The notes under the pieces were generated by a model, which saw nothing but the letters and a program-made list of their open reading frames with translations, was not told the origin of the DNA and made no database searches. From the NCBI RefSeq assembly GCF_004210375.1, contig NC_134828.1, positions 26,094,400 to 26,158,399 on the forward strand: a stretch of 64,000 bases of DNA. The letters are read 5' to 3'. Shown in pieces: positions 23,945-35,075 of this stretch (its first letter is position 1; the number at the start of each line of letters is the position of its first letter). The DNA is from Tachypleus tridentatus (lineage: Eukaryota > Arthropoda > Merostomata > Xiphosura > Limulidae). Made by a program: the position numbers and the translations under genes.

Positions 23945-25898
23945 AGAAGTGGAGATTTAATTACTGTTGAAGTTCATCATGCAAGTAATCATGATCCATG
24001 GATTATTTGCAGAGTGGGAGCAATTCCACCTACAGGGACTTTAACCAACAAGTAAAGAAGGATGCATCAAGCATATTAATAATAGTACCAGGCTGTGTAG
24101 GCTTATTTACGTTACAGTGGGGTAAGACAAGTTGATTTGTGTAAATTGGAATTTCAATGAACAAGACCTGGTTTGAGGATCTGAAAGACACAAAGAGTAA
24201 GATCTATTTTTCTAATCTGCCCCATGATTTTAAAGTGTTAGGTAATTGGCTGCTAGATACAGGGATTCAACTAACTCATCAGTTTAGAGTTTTTAAAAAC
24301 TGAATAAACATGAGTTTAAAATCTGTTACAAATTGACAGAGTAAATTGGCATCAAAATATTAGATTGACTGCAGAGTTGCAACTGTTTTGTGATACGACA
24401 AACCTGGTTCAGATTTTAACTTGGATAGTTTTTTCAAGATGATCAGTGATTTGATGAACACTTGGATAATAATTTCCAAACATTTTTTGATGATGAAAAT
24501 GTTAACAAAATGCATGATCCAATTAGATCAATGAGACACTCTGAAGTAAAAGTATCCAGTTTTTCAAAAAAAATAGTTGTAAACATTGGACCACTACAGT
24601 TCCTTTTATCAGATGTCAGGTAAAGTGTACGTGGTATATTTTAAACATCAGGTGCAACTAAGATTTTCTACAGATGCCTATAAAAGGAGGAATAAACAAT
24701 TATCCAGTTTCATGTAATGCACTATACACGAATGAAAATAACATTCTATGCAACAATCAAGGACTAGTGGAAGGCAGCACAAAGAGTGCAAAATCACGTA
24801 ATGTTAAATATATTCCTACATGTAAAACGTATTTAGAATCTGTGAAGTACAGACCACCATCATAAATAGACATGTAACAGCAATTGGTGATACACTCAAC
24901 AGTAAGGCAGAAGGAAATATACCAACCAGAAGGCTGTTATAAATCTTGAGTAATTACCGAAATTGAATATTTATTTGGGGAGTTGCAAAGAAATACAAAG
25001 ATGCACATTCAAGGACTTTGTTTATAACACTGAAGAATCAAAGGATTAGTCTCACTGCTCGACATCTTGGGTTTTATAACTTTTTCTATGGCAGACATAC
25101 TCAATCTTTAAATGAATCAGCAGAAAATCTGAAGACAGCCTTTACTCGGCATCACGGTACAACTAAAACATAAAAACTTAAGCTCAAAGAGTTCTGATGA
25201 ATGAAGTAATTGTTTGAAAGTGTGCGTTAGCTCCATCTTTCTAACATAATTATATGAAAAAGTGTTATCGAAATTTTTTAAAAATGTAATTTTTTGGAAA
25301 ATAACTTGGTAAAACATTAAAAGTACTAATTTAAATAAAAAATACACAGATTACATGTATTTCTTAGAAAAATAAATGACCAACCTTGGAACATTACGAG
25401 TATAAAAGCGAACCTGTCAGCTTTGGGCTCACATTTACAGTGCCGCTATAATGAAAATTTGATTTATTTAACAAACTTACGAACGGTAATTAATTGGCCT
25501 ACGTATTTATTACTGTATAATAAATCAGTGCAAGATTTATGATCTGCTTTTGAGAAATCCCAGTAAAAATGTTTTCGCGAAATATCCTTTTTTCCAAACA
25601 GAAAAACTAACCTTTTTAAAACCTCGGGATTCAAGGTGCAGATAAACCTAAAATATTTGGTATCCCCCAAAAATAATTTTAAAATTTAAACAGAAAAATA
25701 TGCTTGCATGTAGGTTTGTAAAGAGTTAAGCAAACTGGAAATAAGAAAGGTACGGGACGTTAAATATTCAGTTAAGAGGTAATACTGTATTTTATTTTAT
25801 ACAATAAAACACAGGAATTCCAGTCTCAACCATAAGTCTATTTTACAAAGGTAAATAAAGAGGATTAACAGGCTTTGCTTTTGAGCTTTAAGTTCTGC
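23945..25898. other. Region without a recognised gene
   Basis: Short broken open stretches on + (for example 24480-24600 and 24960-25170) have coding-like composition but frequent stops and no family that I recognise. They may be an old mobile-element remnant. Confidence 0.4.
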
Positions 25899-26170
25899 TT
25901 GTTTGTTTGTTTTGGAATTTCGCACAAAGCTACTCGAGGGCTATCTGTGCTAGCCGTCCCTAATTTAGCAGTGTAAGACTAGGGAAGGCAGCTAGTCATC
26001 ACCACCACCGCCAACTCTTGGGCTACTCTTTTACCAACGAAAGTGGGATTGACCGTCACATTATACACCCCCACGGCTGGGAGGGCGAGCATGTTTAGCG
26101 CGACGCGGGCGCGAACCCGCGACCCTCGGATTACGAGTCGCACGCCTTACGCGCTCGGCCATGCCAGGCC
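25899..26170 (-). mobile_element. tRNA-Thr-derived SINE (family A), CpG-rich copy
   Basis: Full length, inverted. Its head complement keeps GACGCGGGCGCGAACCCGCG, like the copy at 11724, so probably one young subfamily. It abuts the 3' end of the hAT transposase remnant. Confidence 0.9.
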
Positions 26171-27640
26171 CTTAAGTTCTGCAAATTGATCAATGACTTC
26201 ATCAAAATTCACCTTCTTTGAATAGTCATATTCAATTTAAAGTAAAGCCAGATTTGTCAATCTTGTCTGACTCATGGTCGAGCGAAAGAAATGTTTTATC
26301 AATTTCGATTTGAAAAAAAAAAACTTCTTTCACATAAAGCAATAAACACACAGATAGCAAAAATCTGAAACAGTTTCGCAAAAAAATCCTATTTTACAAT
26401 AAACTAAAACTACGGTACTGTCTATTTCTTTGCCTCTTCAACGCTGATTTTGGCAGCTTCTTCCAAATGCCCCAGAAGTCGTCTAATTTCCACACTGATA
26501 TTTTCATCGCATAATTCATCGAAAATCTGTGTCAACTTTGAAATACAATTCCGAAATTATTCTTCTGTTGAAACAACCAAAGTGTTTGGCTGAATAACAG
26601 TGAAGATTGACGGAATTTGATCCATTGCCTTAGAACAGATCTCCAATTTTTGGTGAAAACGATCAAGCATACATGGCTCTTTTTACTTCCTCTGGCAATG
26701 TGAAACCAGCATCACTTGTCATCTCTCCTGGCATCCACAGAAATGTCCATTTCCTCACACTTTGTAGTTGCGTAATGAATGGCCCCCTCTACAATTCAAT
26801 TACACTGATCTTCAAGAAACAGTTTTAGAACTTGGATCTTCACAATGCACTTTTCAAGGATGATTCCAAATGTTTGCAAATACTTTTGTGTGATACTAAT
26901 TTCTTCCAGGACTTCACATCAGAAATAAAAGTGAGTTAAAAAAAAGAGAAATCACATACAGCAGACAGCAAGATATGAGCTGATCTTGTTGTGCTCATAT
27001 TTTATTTGGGATCGCATATTATTTCAAGAGTTGAGGTCAGTTTTTCAAAATTTACATTCACTGGGTTCAAAGTGTCATAAGCAGCATTCCATCTTGTCTG
27101 GAAAAGTATTTTGATCGTCTGCCTACATTCTCCAGGAGCATTTCCCATCAATGATGTGAGAGTAAAAAAAAAAGGAATAGACCCTTTCCAAAGTTCAAAA
27201 CAAGTCGCACATGAATAAATGCTTTCATATGAGTGCATTCTGCAAATGTTTAGATGATGACCTGCACAAGGCACAAACAAAGCATTGGGATTAATCTCTC
27301 TGATCTTTTACTGAACACCACGATGAATCTCAACCATAGTTGCAGCGTTGTCATATCCTTGACCACGGCACAGGTTTATGTCCAGTCCATCTCTTTCTAG
27401 ATGTCTCAGGATATGTGACCTCCATCAATAGGGAAGAAGCCCAATAATGATTCCTTTACTTCAACTTTGTCACATTCAGTACCGATGTATCTGGTCACTG
27501 CACACATCTGATCAGTGTAGTACTCGTCAGGAGTGCTGTCACAAATAATCCCAAAATACTTTTTTAATATCAGGTGCTATTTTCTCTTTGACGTAGTTCT
27601 CCAAAAGTCAAATGAACTCAATGAACAAGCAGAGACAATT
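26171..27640 (-). pseudogene. hAT-superfamily (ZMYM1-like) transposase remnant
   Basis: The minus strand encodes, in several frames broken by stops: near 27340-27290 GYDNAATMVEIHRGVQ; at 27280-27002 VPCAGHHLNI, a Cys-rich loop, and LFQTRWNAAYDTL; near 26530-26440 DENISVEIRRLL; and at 26325-26180 FFRSTMSQTRLTNLALL and KVNFDEVIDQFAELK. This order (catalytic Asp region, C-x2-H motif, RW motif, C-terminal hAT dimerisation segment) is that of hAT transposases related to zinc finger MYM-type protein 1. Terminal inverted repeats and the N-terminal zinc finger were not found. It is a dead copy: many stops, frame changes, and a SINE at its 3' edge. Confidence 0.7.
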
Positions 27641-27797
27641 AATTATCAATGCCATTGCATTAACACTAATTCAATACAGTATGGAATAACTGCTAGCAAT
27701 TATAATTGATATTATTTATTGAGTATTAACAATATATTAAATATACAATGATACTACACTGGATATTGTAGAATTGCTGACTCTAAGATGACTAAGC

Positions 27798-27929
27798 TGT
27801 TGTTGTTTTTGAATTAAGTACAAAGCTACACAATGGAGTAGCTGTGCTCTGCCCACCACGGGTATCGAAACCCGGTTTTATAGCCTTGTAAGTCCGGAGA
27901 CATACCGCTGAGCCACTGGAGGGGCAGCC
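27798..27929 (-). mobile_element. tRNA-derived SINE (family B)
   Basis: Inverted, it starts near GCCCCTCCAGTGGCTCAGCG, has the loop CTTACAA (TAC, possibly Val-like), the B box GGGTTTCGATACCC, and a short tail ending TTAATTCAAAAAC. It differs from family A in both head and body. Confidence 0.75.
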
Positions 27930-28352
27930 AATAAGCGTTAATACTAATTCAATATAAAATAGTACTGTAGTTTTTTTTATCTAAATCTGAAATGCTGTTT
28001 ACTACATTAAGCATGTAAGCATTAACACATCTCAATGCAGTCACATTTTTTTCCTACTATGGCGAACTTTTCATTTGTTTGAAAATTTGTATAGATATTT
28101 CAACTCTTCCTATGGCATCCCCTCCTAGCTAATACCTTGGGCGAACTGCCCCCTTGCATTCCCCTTAATACGCCACTGCCAGGATGGAAAAGAAATATAA
28201 AGACGATTTAAATTTAGAAATGAGCGTATCGAACGAGTAGATTTGAGAATTTTTATTTAAAATTCCAGTTTTTCAATGGGTTTTCTTGAAAAGTAAAGTC
28301 AAATCGAAGCTATACAGAATTTCCACAGCATATTACGGTTTGAGCTTCGAGA

Positions 28353-28632
28353 GGCCCAGTATGGCCAGGTGGGTTAAGGTAAGGCGTACGACTCGTAATC
28401 TGAGAGTGGCGGGTTCGCATTCCTGTCGCACCAAACATGCTCGCCTTTTCAGCCGTGGGGGCGTTATAATGTGACGGTCAATCCCACTATTCGTTGGTAA
28501 AAGAGTAGCCCAAGAGTTGGCGATGGGTGGTGATGACTAGCTGCCTTCCCTCTAGTCTTACACTGCTAAATTAGGGACGGCTAGCACAGATAGCCCTCGA
28601 GTAGCTTTGTGCGAAATTCAAAAACAAACAAA
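28353..28632 (+). mobile_element. tRNA-Thr-derived SINE (family A)
   Basis: Full length: GGCCCAGTATGGCCAGGTGG head, CTCGTAA loop, B box GGGTTCGCATTCC, body, tail AAATTCAAAAACAAACAAAC. A short open frame crosses it and is not a gene. Confidence 0.9.
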
Positions 28633-29877
28633 CTTCCATGGTTTATATATTTCTTGAGAAATAAAATCTAGAATATTCACTATGCATAACGATTTAAGCA
28701 GTAGTTATTATGGCACTCTCAAGAAGAAAGTGACGTCATTATAAAAGTGCTTCGAGTTTTGCATCAGTCAGTCGTATCTAATTATGATATAAAATGACAG
28801 ATTCTCAGGACATGACGCGAGTTATTGACTACAATATAAAGCATAATTACAGCGCAAAGAAACAACAGTTTTGTACATAATGACAATAATGTAAAATAAA
28901 TGTAAAGTAAAGGTAGGAGATGTCAACTTTCGGTAACATGTATATAGAAATAATAAACATTAAAACTAACATGAAATCCCAGAGTACAAACTCGTGAAGA
29001 GCTGAGCATCATGAATAAACTTTGCATCCACATAAGATAATCAATCATGATGTGTAGTTAATTGTTTTGATATACAAACTTAATTATTTTGTTTTAGCTG
29101 AAATTAGATAATGCATATGTGAGTATTAAAAATATGAAGATATTTGATTCTATTTATAAAACTTTACTTATATAGCTGTTGTAGGCAAGTTTACAAATAA
29201 GTTATCCCAAAACAAGCCCAGTTTTCTGAACTGAAACTAAAGTGCAGTGATTTTTACATCTCTGTACTGTTCTTAGCCAAAGTTATGATCAAATTAGCCA
29301 TTTCTCCTGAACTGATAAAAAGCTCAATGTAAATATAAATGTAGGCCCACTGTACATATTTAACTGCACATTCTTCACTGGTGCAGTGCTATCTACTGGC
29401 AAATATAAAAATTAAACACTGATTCCGTAAAACTGAATTCTCGGAGTCAGTCTCTGGTATTGCTAAGAAAATAAATATAAATAGAGGTTTCAAGTAAACA
29501 TTTGATGTCAGTAATGTGCTACCAAACGTTAAATATTTGTAAAAAACTATTATTTTCAATTCAAATAATTTATGATTAAAAAAGTAAAGAAAATATATTA
29601 CGCCTTACTTTGTGCTAATGAGCTCGATGTTCGTATTACATCAAAAGCTTGAAACTTTATAAAGTCGTCGCTAGATGGAAGCAAAGTACCTTTTTATGCG
29701 TTAAATATACGTCATGTTTACTTTTTAAAATTAATATTATACTTATTTTTACATCACGTTTTGTATGTCAAAACCTTAAAATGTGTTGCAATTGAAATAA
29801 TGCTGTTATTTGTTTAAATGATGAAAAACGCCTTGTTTTTCTACACTTATACATGCCTCATCTAACCGAAATCCAGT
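28633..29877. other. AT-rich intergenic DNA
   Basis: Nothing recognisable on either strand. Confidence 0.55.
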
Positions 29878-30144
29878 GTTTGTTTGTTTTTGAATTTCGC
29901 GCAAAGCTACACGAGAGCTATCTGCGCTAGCCGTCCCTAATTTAACAGTGTAAGACTAGAGGAAAGGCAGCTAGTCATCGTCACCCACCGTCATCTCTTG
30001 GGCTACTCTTTTACCAAAGAATAGTGGGATTGACCGTCACATTGTAAAGCCCCCCACGGCTGAAAGGGCGAGCATGTTTGGTGCGACAGGGATTCGAACC
30101 CGCGACCCTCAGATTACGGGTCGAACGCCTTAACCCACCTGGCC
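29878..30144 (-). mobile_element. tRNA-Thr-derived SINE (family A), head truncated
   Basis: Inverted; intact B box complement GGGATTCGAACCCGC and body. The outermost head bases (GGCCCGGCAT) are missing. Confidence 0.9.
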
Positions 30145-30624
30145 AACGTTTTACTGATGACAACGTTAGGTAATAATACTGTTTAACTGAATATATACTC
30201 ATTTATTACCATGATTACAACAGTCATAGAATTAGAAACATTTTATTTGAAGAGCGAGCCATGTGTAAAAGCTTGTATTTAAATGTTTAGTGACTGGATA
30301 TATACATATATATATATATGCATTTTACTTTAAATAACCGTTTTCGAGTGAATGCTTTTTAGATGCTGACCTACCGTCAGTGTAATCGGGTGACGACACA
30401 CGTTTATAATATTCCATGAAAACCTGGTAACGCCGACAATCCCTAACTGTTGAGTGTGGTTTTGGTTAAGAAAGAATTTTCAACTGTTTATATAAAGGGG
30501 GAAAGAGAAAACAGAGATATTGAGAAGACTGTGGAAAATTCATTGTTACAATCTGGAATTGTTTGGATGTCCCAAGGTTGATAAATTTCGAAAATCGTCT
30601 CTGTCGTGTCCGTTTCGTATTAAT
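30145..30624. other. Intergenic DNA with a short (TA)n run
   Basis: A TATATA microsatellite near 30300-30320; otherwise nothing recognisable. Confidence 0.55.
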
Positions 30625-30931
30625 AATACTATGTAACATAAATTTTGTTCCTGGATAGTGTGTGTTAGTTCTTAATTGCTTATGTTGTAAAAGTACAGAA
30701 AATGGCCATTATTCCCTTCAAACTTTGCTTTTGTGACCTTGATAATGAAATTTAGAAATTAACCCATTTTCTATGTAGAAACGGGCAAATTTGCACATTT
30801 TCATTTATATAAAGTCTCAATAAAACAACATATGAATGAATCAAGATTTACATGTATTTATACTAAAGTTATACAAAAATGTTTAGAAGTGAGTAGGTTT
30901 TCGAGATTTGCAATTGTAATGTAAATCACTT

Positions 30932-32086
30932 TCACGTATCAGCCCCCCAAATATAGTCTCCCATCATGTTTTTGTTATACGCTCCTTGATAGCGGCGTTC
31001 AAAATCCAGTGTATCTTGGTGGAAGCGCTCGCCTTGCTCCTCTGAGTATGCTCCCATGTTCTCCTTGAAATTATCAAAATGAGCGTCAAGGATATGGACC
31101 TTCGGGGACATCCTGCATTCCATTTTGCCGTAGTTCTTCATCAGAACCTCATCCAGTTCCATGTAACTTTCGGCCTTGTAATTGCCCAAGAATCCCCTAA
31201 CCACTGCGACAAAGCTGTCTCAAGCCTTTCTTTCCTTCCTATTGAGTTTCTTGGGGAACTCTGTGCACTCAAGAATCTTCTTTATTTGTGGTCCAACGAA
31301 GACACCAGCTTTGACCTTTGCCTCAAACAGCTTAGGGAAGAAGTCTCGAAGGTACTTGAAGGCTGCAAACACTTTATCAAGAGCTGTGACAAATTGTTTC
31401 ATAAGACCCAATTTTATGCGTAATGGTGGGAACAACACCTTCTGGAGGTCAATTAGTGGCCCACACTTGACATTGTGCCTCCCCACAGAGAACACGGTCC
31501 GTTGTGGCCAGCGCTTCCTGTTGTAGTGTACTGCAGTGTCCCTGTTGTCCCAAAGGCAAGGATAATAGAGAAACTTGGTAAAGCCTCCTTGGAGACTCAT
31601 CAGGAATGCCACCATTTTGAAGTCTCCGATAACCTCCCAGCTATACTCATCAAACTTCAAGGTTTCTAGCAAGGTCTTGATGCTGTTGTATTCCTCTTTG
31701 AGGTGCACCAAAAGATATTTACATTTTAAAAGGTCTAAAATTTGTATAATATAAAATCTTACTATTCAAGCAAGCAAAAATAACCCGTCTTACCTTCTAG
31801 ATTGTTTTTGCAATGCTCGCAGGTAAAATGAGGTGCCCAAGGTTTGACTTGATCCCCGATAGGCATGCCGAAATATGCCTTATAGGCTTCACACATTTAA
31901 GCAGGTGCTGTCACAGAGTACGTTTTCCCTCTTGTCTTGATAAATTGGCCACATACATAGCAGAATGCATCTGGAGGATGCTTGCAGCTTCTTGATGGCA
32001 TCTCTGATAAAATCAGATAGGTCTATGTGTTCAGTTAGGCAGCTGCAACTAAACTGAAGTGGTGAGTGGTGAGACCCTGTATACAT
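30932..32086 (-). pseudogene. Conserved multi-copy protein of unknown function, broken copy (possible transposase)
   Basis: I recognise the family as recurrent, usually unnamed arthropod proteins, but know no assigned function. Segments from 5': 32086-31900 (IDLSDFIRDAIKKLQASSRC); 31896-31794 (MCEAYKAYFGMPIGDQVKPW, then CEHC); 31734-31220 (EVIGDFKMVAFLMSLQGGFT, PPLRIKLGLMKQFV, GVFVGPQIKKIL); 31216-30932 (VVRGFLGNYKAE, EEQGERFHQDTLDFERRYQG). Breaks: a 2-base slip near 31896 in GTGTG separates the first two segments; an in-frame TGA stands where Trp is expected at about 31218; and a central segment present in longer relatives (from memory) is missing at 31793-31735. That 59-bp stretch has perfect GT..AG ends and compatible phase, so it could be an intron or a deletion scar. 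It lies inside inverted repeats. Confidence 0.65.
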
Positions 32087-32098
32087 ATTACTACGGAT

Positions 32099-32185
32099 AC
32101 TTCTAGAAAATTCTCGTAAGTTCTACAACATTCTAGAAAGTTGGAGAAAATTCTCTATCAACTACTCAGCACTGAATCTACTTGA
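32099..32185. promoter_or_regulatory. Heat-shock-element-like cluster upstream of the unknown-protein gene
   Basis: TTCTAGAAAATTC at 32101-32113 is a perfect three-unit nTTCnnGAAnnTTCn array. TTCTAGAA (32131-32138), GAAAATTC (about 32146-32153) and TTCTGGAA (about 32190) follow. They lie between the right inverted repeat and the first coding segment of the minus-strand gene, that is, in promoter position. Binding by heat shock factor is inferred from the consensus only. Confidence 0.5.
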
Positions 32186-32675
32186 AATGTTCTGGAAAAT
32201 GGGTAAATTTGAAAATTTCATTACCCAGGTCACAAAAGCAAAGTTTGAAGAGAAAAATAGGTCTTTTCTATTTACTTTAGACATAAGCAATTGGGAAGTA
32301 ACACTTTCTCCCCAGGAATAAGAAAAAGTAAAAAAAAAATTCTTACGTAGTGTAATTGTCGTCACTGTAGTGTGAAAAAAGTTGATGTTACCTTCAAACG
32401 GATGTATCAATAAATTGTTTTTATATGTTGTATTCACAGTCTCTTGTCATTTATTCATCACGACACTAAGGATTAAAAAATATCAGAAGTCGCTCCATGC
32501 AATACCTAAAATTACAGATAAACAGACTGACGGAGCCAAAAATGATTGTATGTTGAGTATTTGTGAATGTGTTTTAAACGTTCTAAAGAGTAACGTTCCC
32601 ATGACGAACAAACAGAAACTTAGACAATAGACATCATTTTGTGAGAGTTGGCTGACAAGAAAACATCAGTTATTT

Positions 32676-32946
32676 TGTTATTTTGAATTTCGCGCAAAGC
32701 TACTCGAGAGCTATCTGCGCTAGCCGTCCCTAATTTAGCAGTGTAAAACTAGAGGGAAGGCAGTTAGTCATCACCATTCACCGCCAACTCTTGGGCTACT
32801 CTTTTACCAATGAATAGTGAGACTGACCGTCACATTATAACGCCCCCACGGTTGAAAGGGCGGGTGTGTTTGGTGCGACTGGGATTCGAACCCGCGACCC
32901 TCCGATCACGAGTCGAACGCCTTAATCCCCATGGCCATGCCCAGCC
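32676..32946 (-). mobile_element. tRNA-Thr-derived SINE (family A)
   Basis: Full length, inverted, from TTTTGAATTTCGCGCAAAGC to CCATGCCCAGCC. It directly precedes the Maverick remnant. Confidence 0.9.
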
Positions 32947-33095
32947 ATCACCAGTTAAATATAAAATAAACTTATTGATACAGAAAGGAGGGTTTTTAAC
33001 GTTATTTGTGACACCAATATTTTCAATATCTAGTTGTTTGGCAGGACGGGTTACCGGTAGAGCTGCTGGAATCTAAAAAGAAAAAAAAGAAAAAA

Positions 33096-33329
33096 GTGGG
33101 AGACGTAAAAATAATGTATAATAAAACCCTACAATCTATCTATCGTAACCCTACACATCATGAAGTACAGTCTTTATTTATATCTATAAAGGTACTAGGT
33201 AAACCTGTAACTCTAAATCAGGTTAAAAACTGGTTACGTCGACAGGATACATACACTCTTCACAAACCAGTAAAATACAAGTTTTCGAGAAACCGAGATA
33301 TTATTTCAGTGATCGATGCACCAGTTTAA
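33096..33329 (+). pseudogene. Maverick integrase N-terminal fragment
   Basis: 77 codons. LQSIYRNPTHH (zinc-binding-like region, diverged), then a helix-rich segment and the motif DTYTLHKP followed by a basic KFSRNRD stretch that in intact relatives leads into the catalytic core. The core is missing; the C-terminal core reappears about 200 bp downstream. Confidence 0.65.
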
Positions 33330-34125
33330 ATATTTACTTACGTCTATCGACGTGTTTTCTAAATATTCATAGGTCGTTCAACTCAAGGATAAGAAATCTT
33401 TCAAACAAATTTAAAATAGGGTAGAAAACCTTGTAAATTTCAACCCGATGCTGAGACAAAGCTTACTAATGTCTTTTTCAACGATGTATCAAGAAACAAC
33501 AGATTTACTTCTGTGCTACATATAATAAAACAAAAGCAAAGCATCCATAGTAGAAAGATTTAACCACGCTCTTAAATTTGGAAGGTGACGCTATGTTACT
33601 CCTTGTAGAAGTTATAAATATGTTACTGTATTGAAATATCTGGCCAATGTCTACAATTAATCAATCGTACCACCGCAGCATTAAAACGAGACTGATTATT
33701 CTAATCAGTCTGATGGAAAACACTATAAATTACACATCAGGTTCGTCAGCGATTAAGTACGTTCGAGTACACTGAAGCACCAGTTTAAGAAAGGTTATTA
33801 GTCTGGATGGACAGACGAAATATTTACGATTTACCAGAGAGTAGAGACATCTACCAGTGTGTAAACCGTAAGACTATCTTGGAGAAAAAAAATAAATGGA
33901 ACATTTTATGAAACTGAACTACAAAGAGTTAAAAAGTCTCTAGATGACGTCTATGCTGTTGAAGAAATATTACATGAACGAGGAAAGAATAAAAAACAAT
34001 AACAATATTTTGCAAAATGGAAAGAATATCTTAATAAATTTAATAGCTGGATCCCTAAACCAGATCTGACTCACCTCCCATCGTGAAATATTATGTATAA
34101 TTCTATCTATTTCTCAGTATCAAAT

Positions 34126-34900
34126 ATGGATCAGTTGCATGTGTCGCCACCTAGTAACGGTAATAGTACTCAAACAAAGTATATTACTCGTCTACCGAGA
34201 TTTATCAACCTTGAAGGTTCGTAGGAAGTGATATGGATCGAACTGCAATACCCTAAGTTGTCATAACGTGCCTGATCTTACACGATGAATATTACACTTT
34301 CCCGGCTTTCACTTTGATACCATAATACATTATATTAGACCATGTCGTTACAGAGAACCTGAAGTTTTAATTAGAACCTTAAAATAATTAGAAGACACAT
34401 TTCTTAACCCTGACAACGAACTGATATTTACTTGTGATTCGTTTACACCAAAAGTAAGCATGATTGTAAATGATGGATCTTCTATAACATGCAATCCTGT
34501 ACTACCAGTTATACTTGGATGTAATAATAATCGCATGATGACAGAATGTACCACAGCTCTACATACTGTTAATGGACAGGACGTACCACAGCTCCACATA
34601 CTGTTAATATGCATGGTAGATTTTTTTTTTTTTTTTGTATTTACTCGGATACTGTGGAAGACAATCGTATCCTCGTCTAAAGGCAAAGATTGGCAGGCCT
34701 GATGGAACTGACATAAAGGATGAAGGTACCTCTGCACGTATCAACTTCTCACTTCATTTTCTGTTTTCTCAAGTTGTTGTATACCTGAATGATAAATTAA
34801 TTTCTTCGTCTCACAACCTTTATGTATATAAGGCCTACGCAGAAACTTTAGTGCATTATGATGGAGAAGCTAAGAGAAGTCATTTGACATGTGAATAAAA
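34126..34900 (+). pseudogene. Maverick structural-gene fragments
   Basis: The start MDQLHVSPPSNGNSTQTK and a Trp-to-stop change (TAG at about 34227) precede IELQYP. The frame then breaks. 34635-34898 carries VVVYLNDKLISSSHNLYVYK and GEAKRSH. In intact Mavericks these belong to virion-type genes downstream of the integrase. A poly-T run at 34620-34636 interrupts the reading. Confidence 0.55.
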
Positions 34901-35075
34901 GACACAGCTGGTAATTTGGGCAGTCTAGATTTTAACAATGCTGAAAACTATGGAATCGAAGACCAACAGATAGATACACGTGGTAGTCAAATAGTTGGAC
35001 TGATCGATCGTCTATATTCGGATATCTTTTTTACAGGACAAGTTCTTGCCTAATGGAGTAAGCTTAACACGATTT

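Larger units (their letters stand above)
30625..32360 (-). mobile_element. DNA-transposon-like element with ~130-bp imperfect terminal inverted repeats
   Basis: The sequence 30630-30778 is repeated inverted at 32185-32355. Matching blocks, in order from each end, are ACTATGTAA / ACTACGTAA, TTCCTGG, AATTGCTTATGT, CTTCAAACTTTGCTTTTGTG plus ACC, AATGAAATTT, and ACCCATTTTC. They bracket the minus-strand pseudogene at 32086-30932. The arrangement, inverted ends around one protein gene, is that of a class II transposon of about 1.7 kb. I see no clear target-site duplication, so outer limits are uncertain by some 20 bp. Confidence 0.65.
32950..35070 (+). mobile_element. Maverick/Polinton (adintovirus-like) remnant
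   Basis: Fragments in Maverick order and orientation: integrase N-terminal part at 33096-33329 (LRRQDTYTLHKPVKYKF); integrase C-terminal core at about 33535-33690 (KASIVERFNHAL, SYHRSIKTR); a chromodomain-like tail at about 33957-34060 (QYFAKWKEYL, NSWIP); the start of the next gene at 34126-34255 (RLPRFINLEGS, IELQYP); a later fragment at 34640-34700; and at 34760-35050 pieces of the Maverick structural-type protein (HNLYVYKAYAETLV, SDIFFTGQV). All are interrupted by stops and shifts, and the integrase central Asp region is deleted. DNA polymerase B, protease, ATPase and the long terminal repeats are not in this window. SINEs sit at both edges. Confidence 0.7.

Noticed and set aside
33096-33329. 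Host gene encoding a 77-residue protein
   Set aside because: It matches the N-terminal part of Maverick integrase and is followed in order by further broken Maverick fragments.
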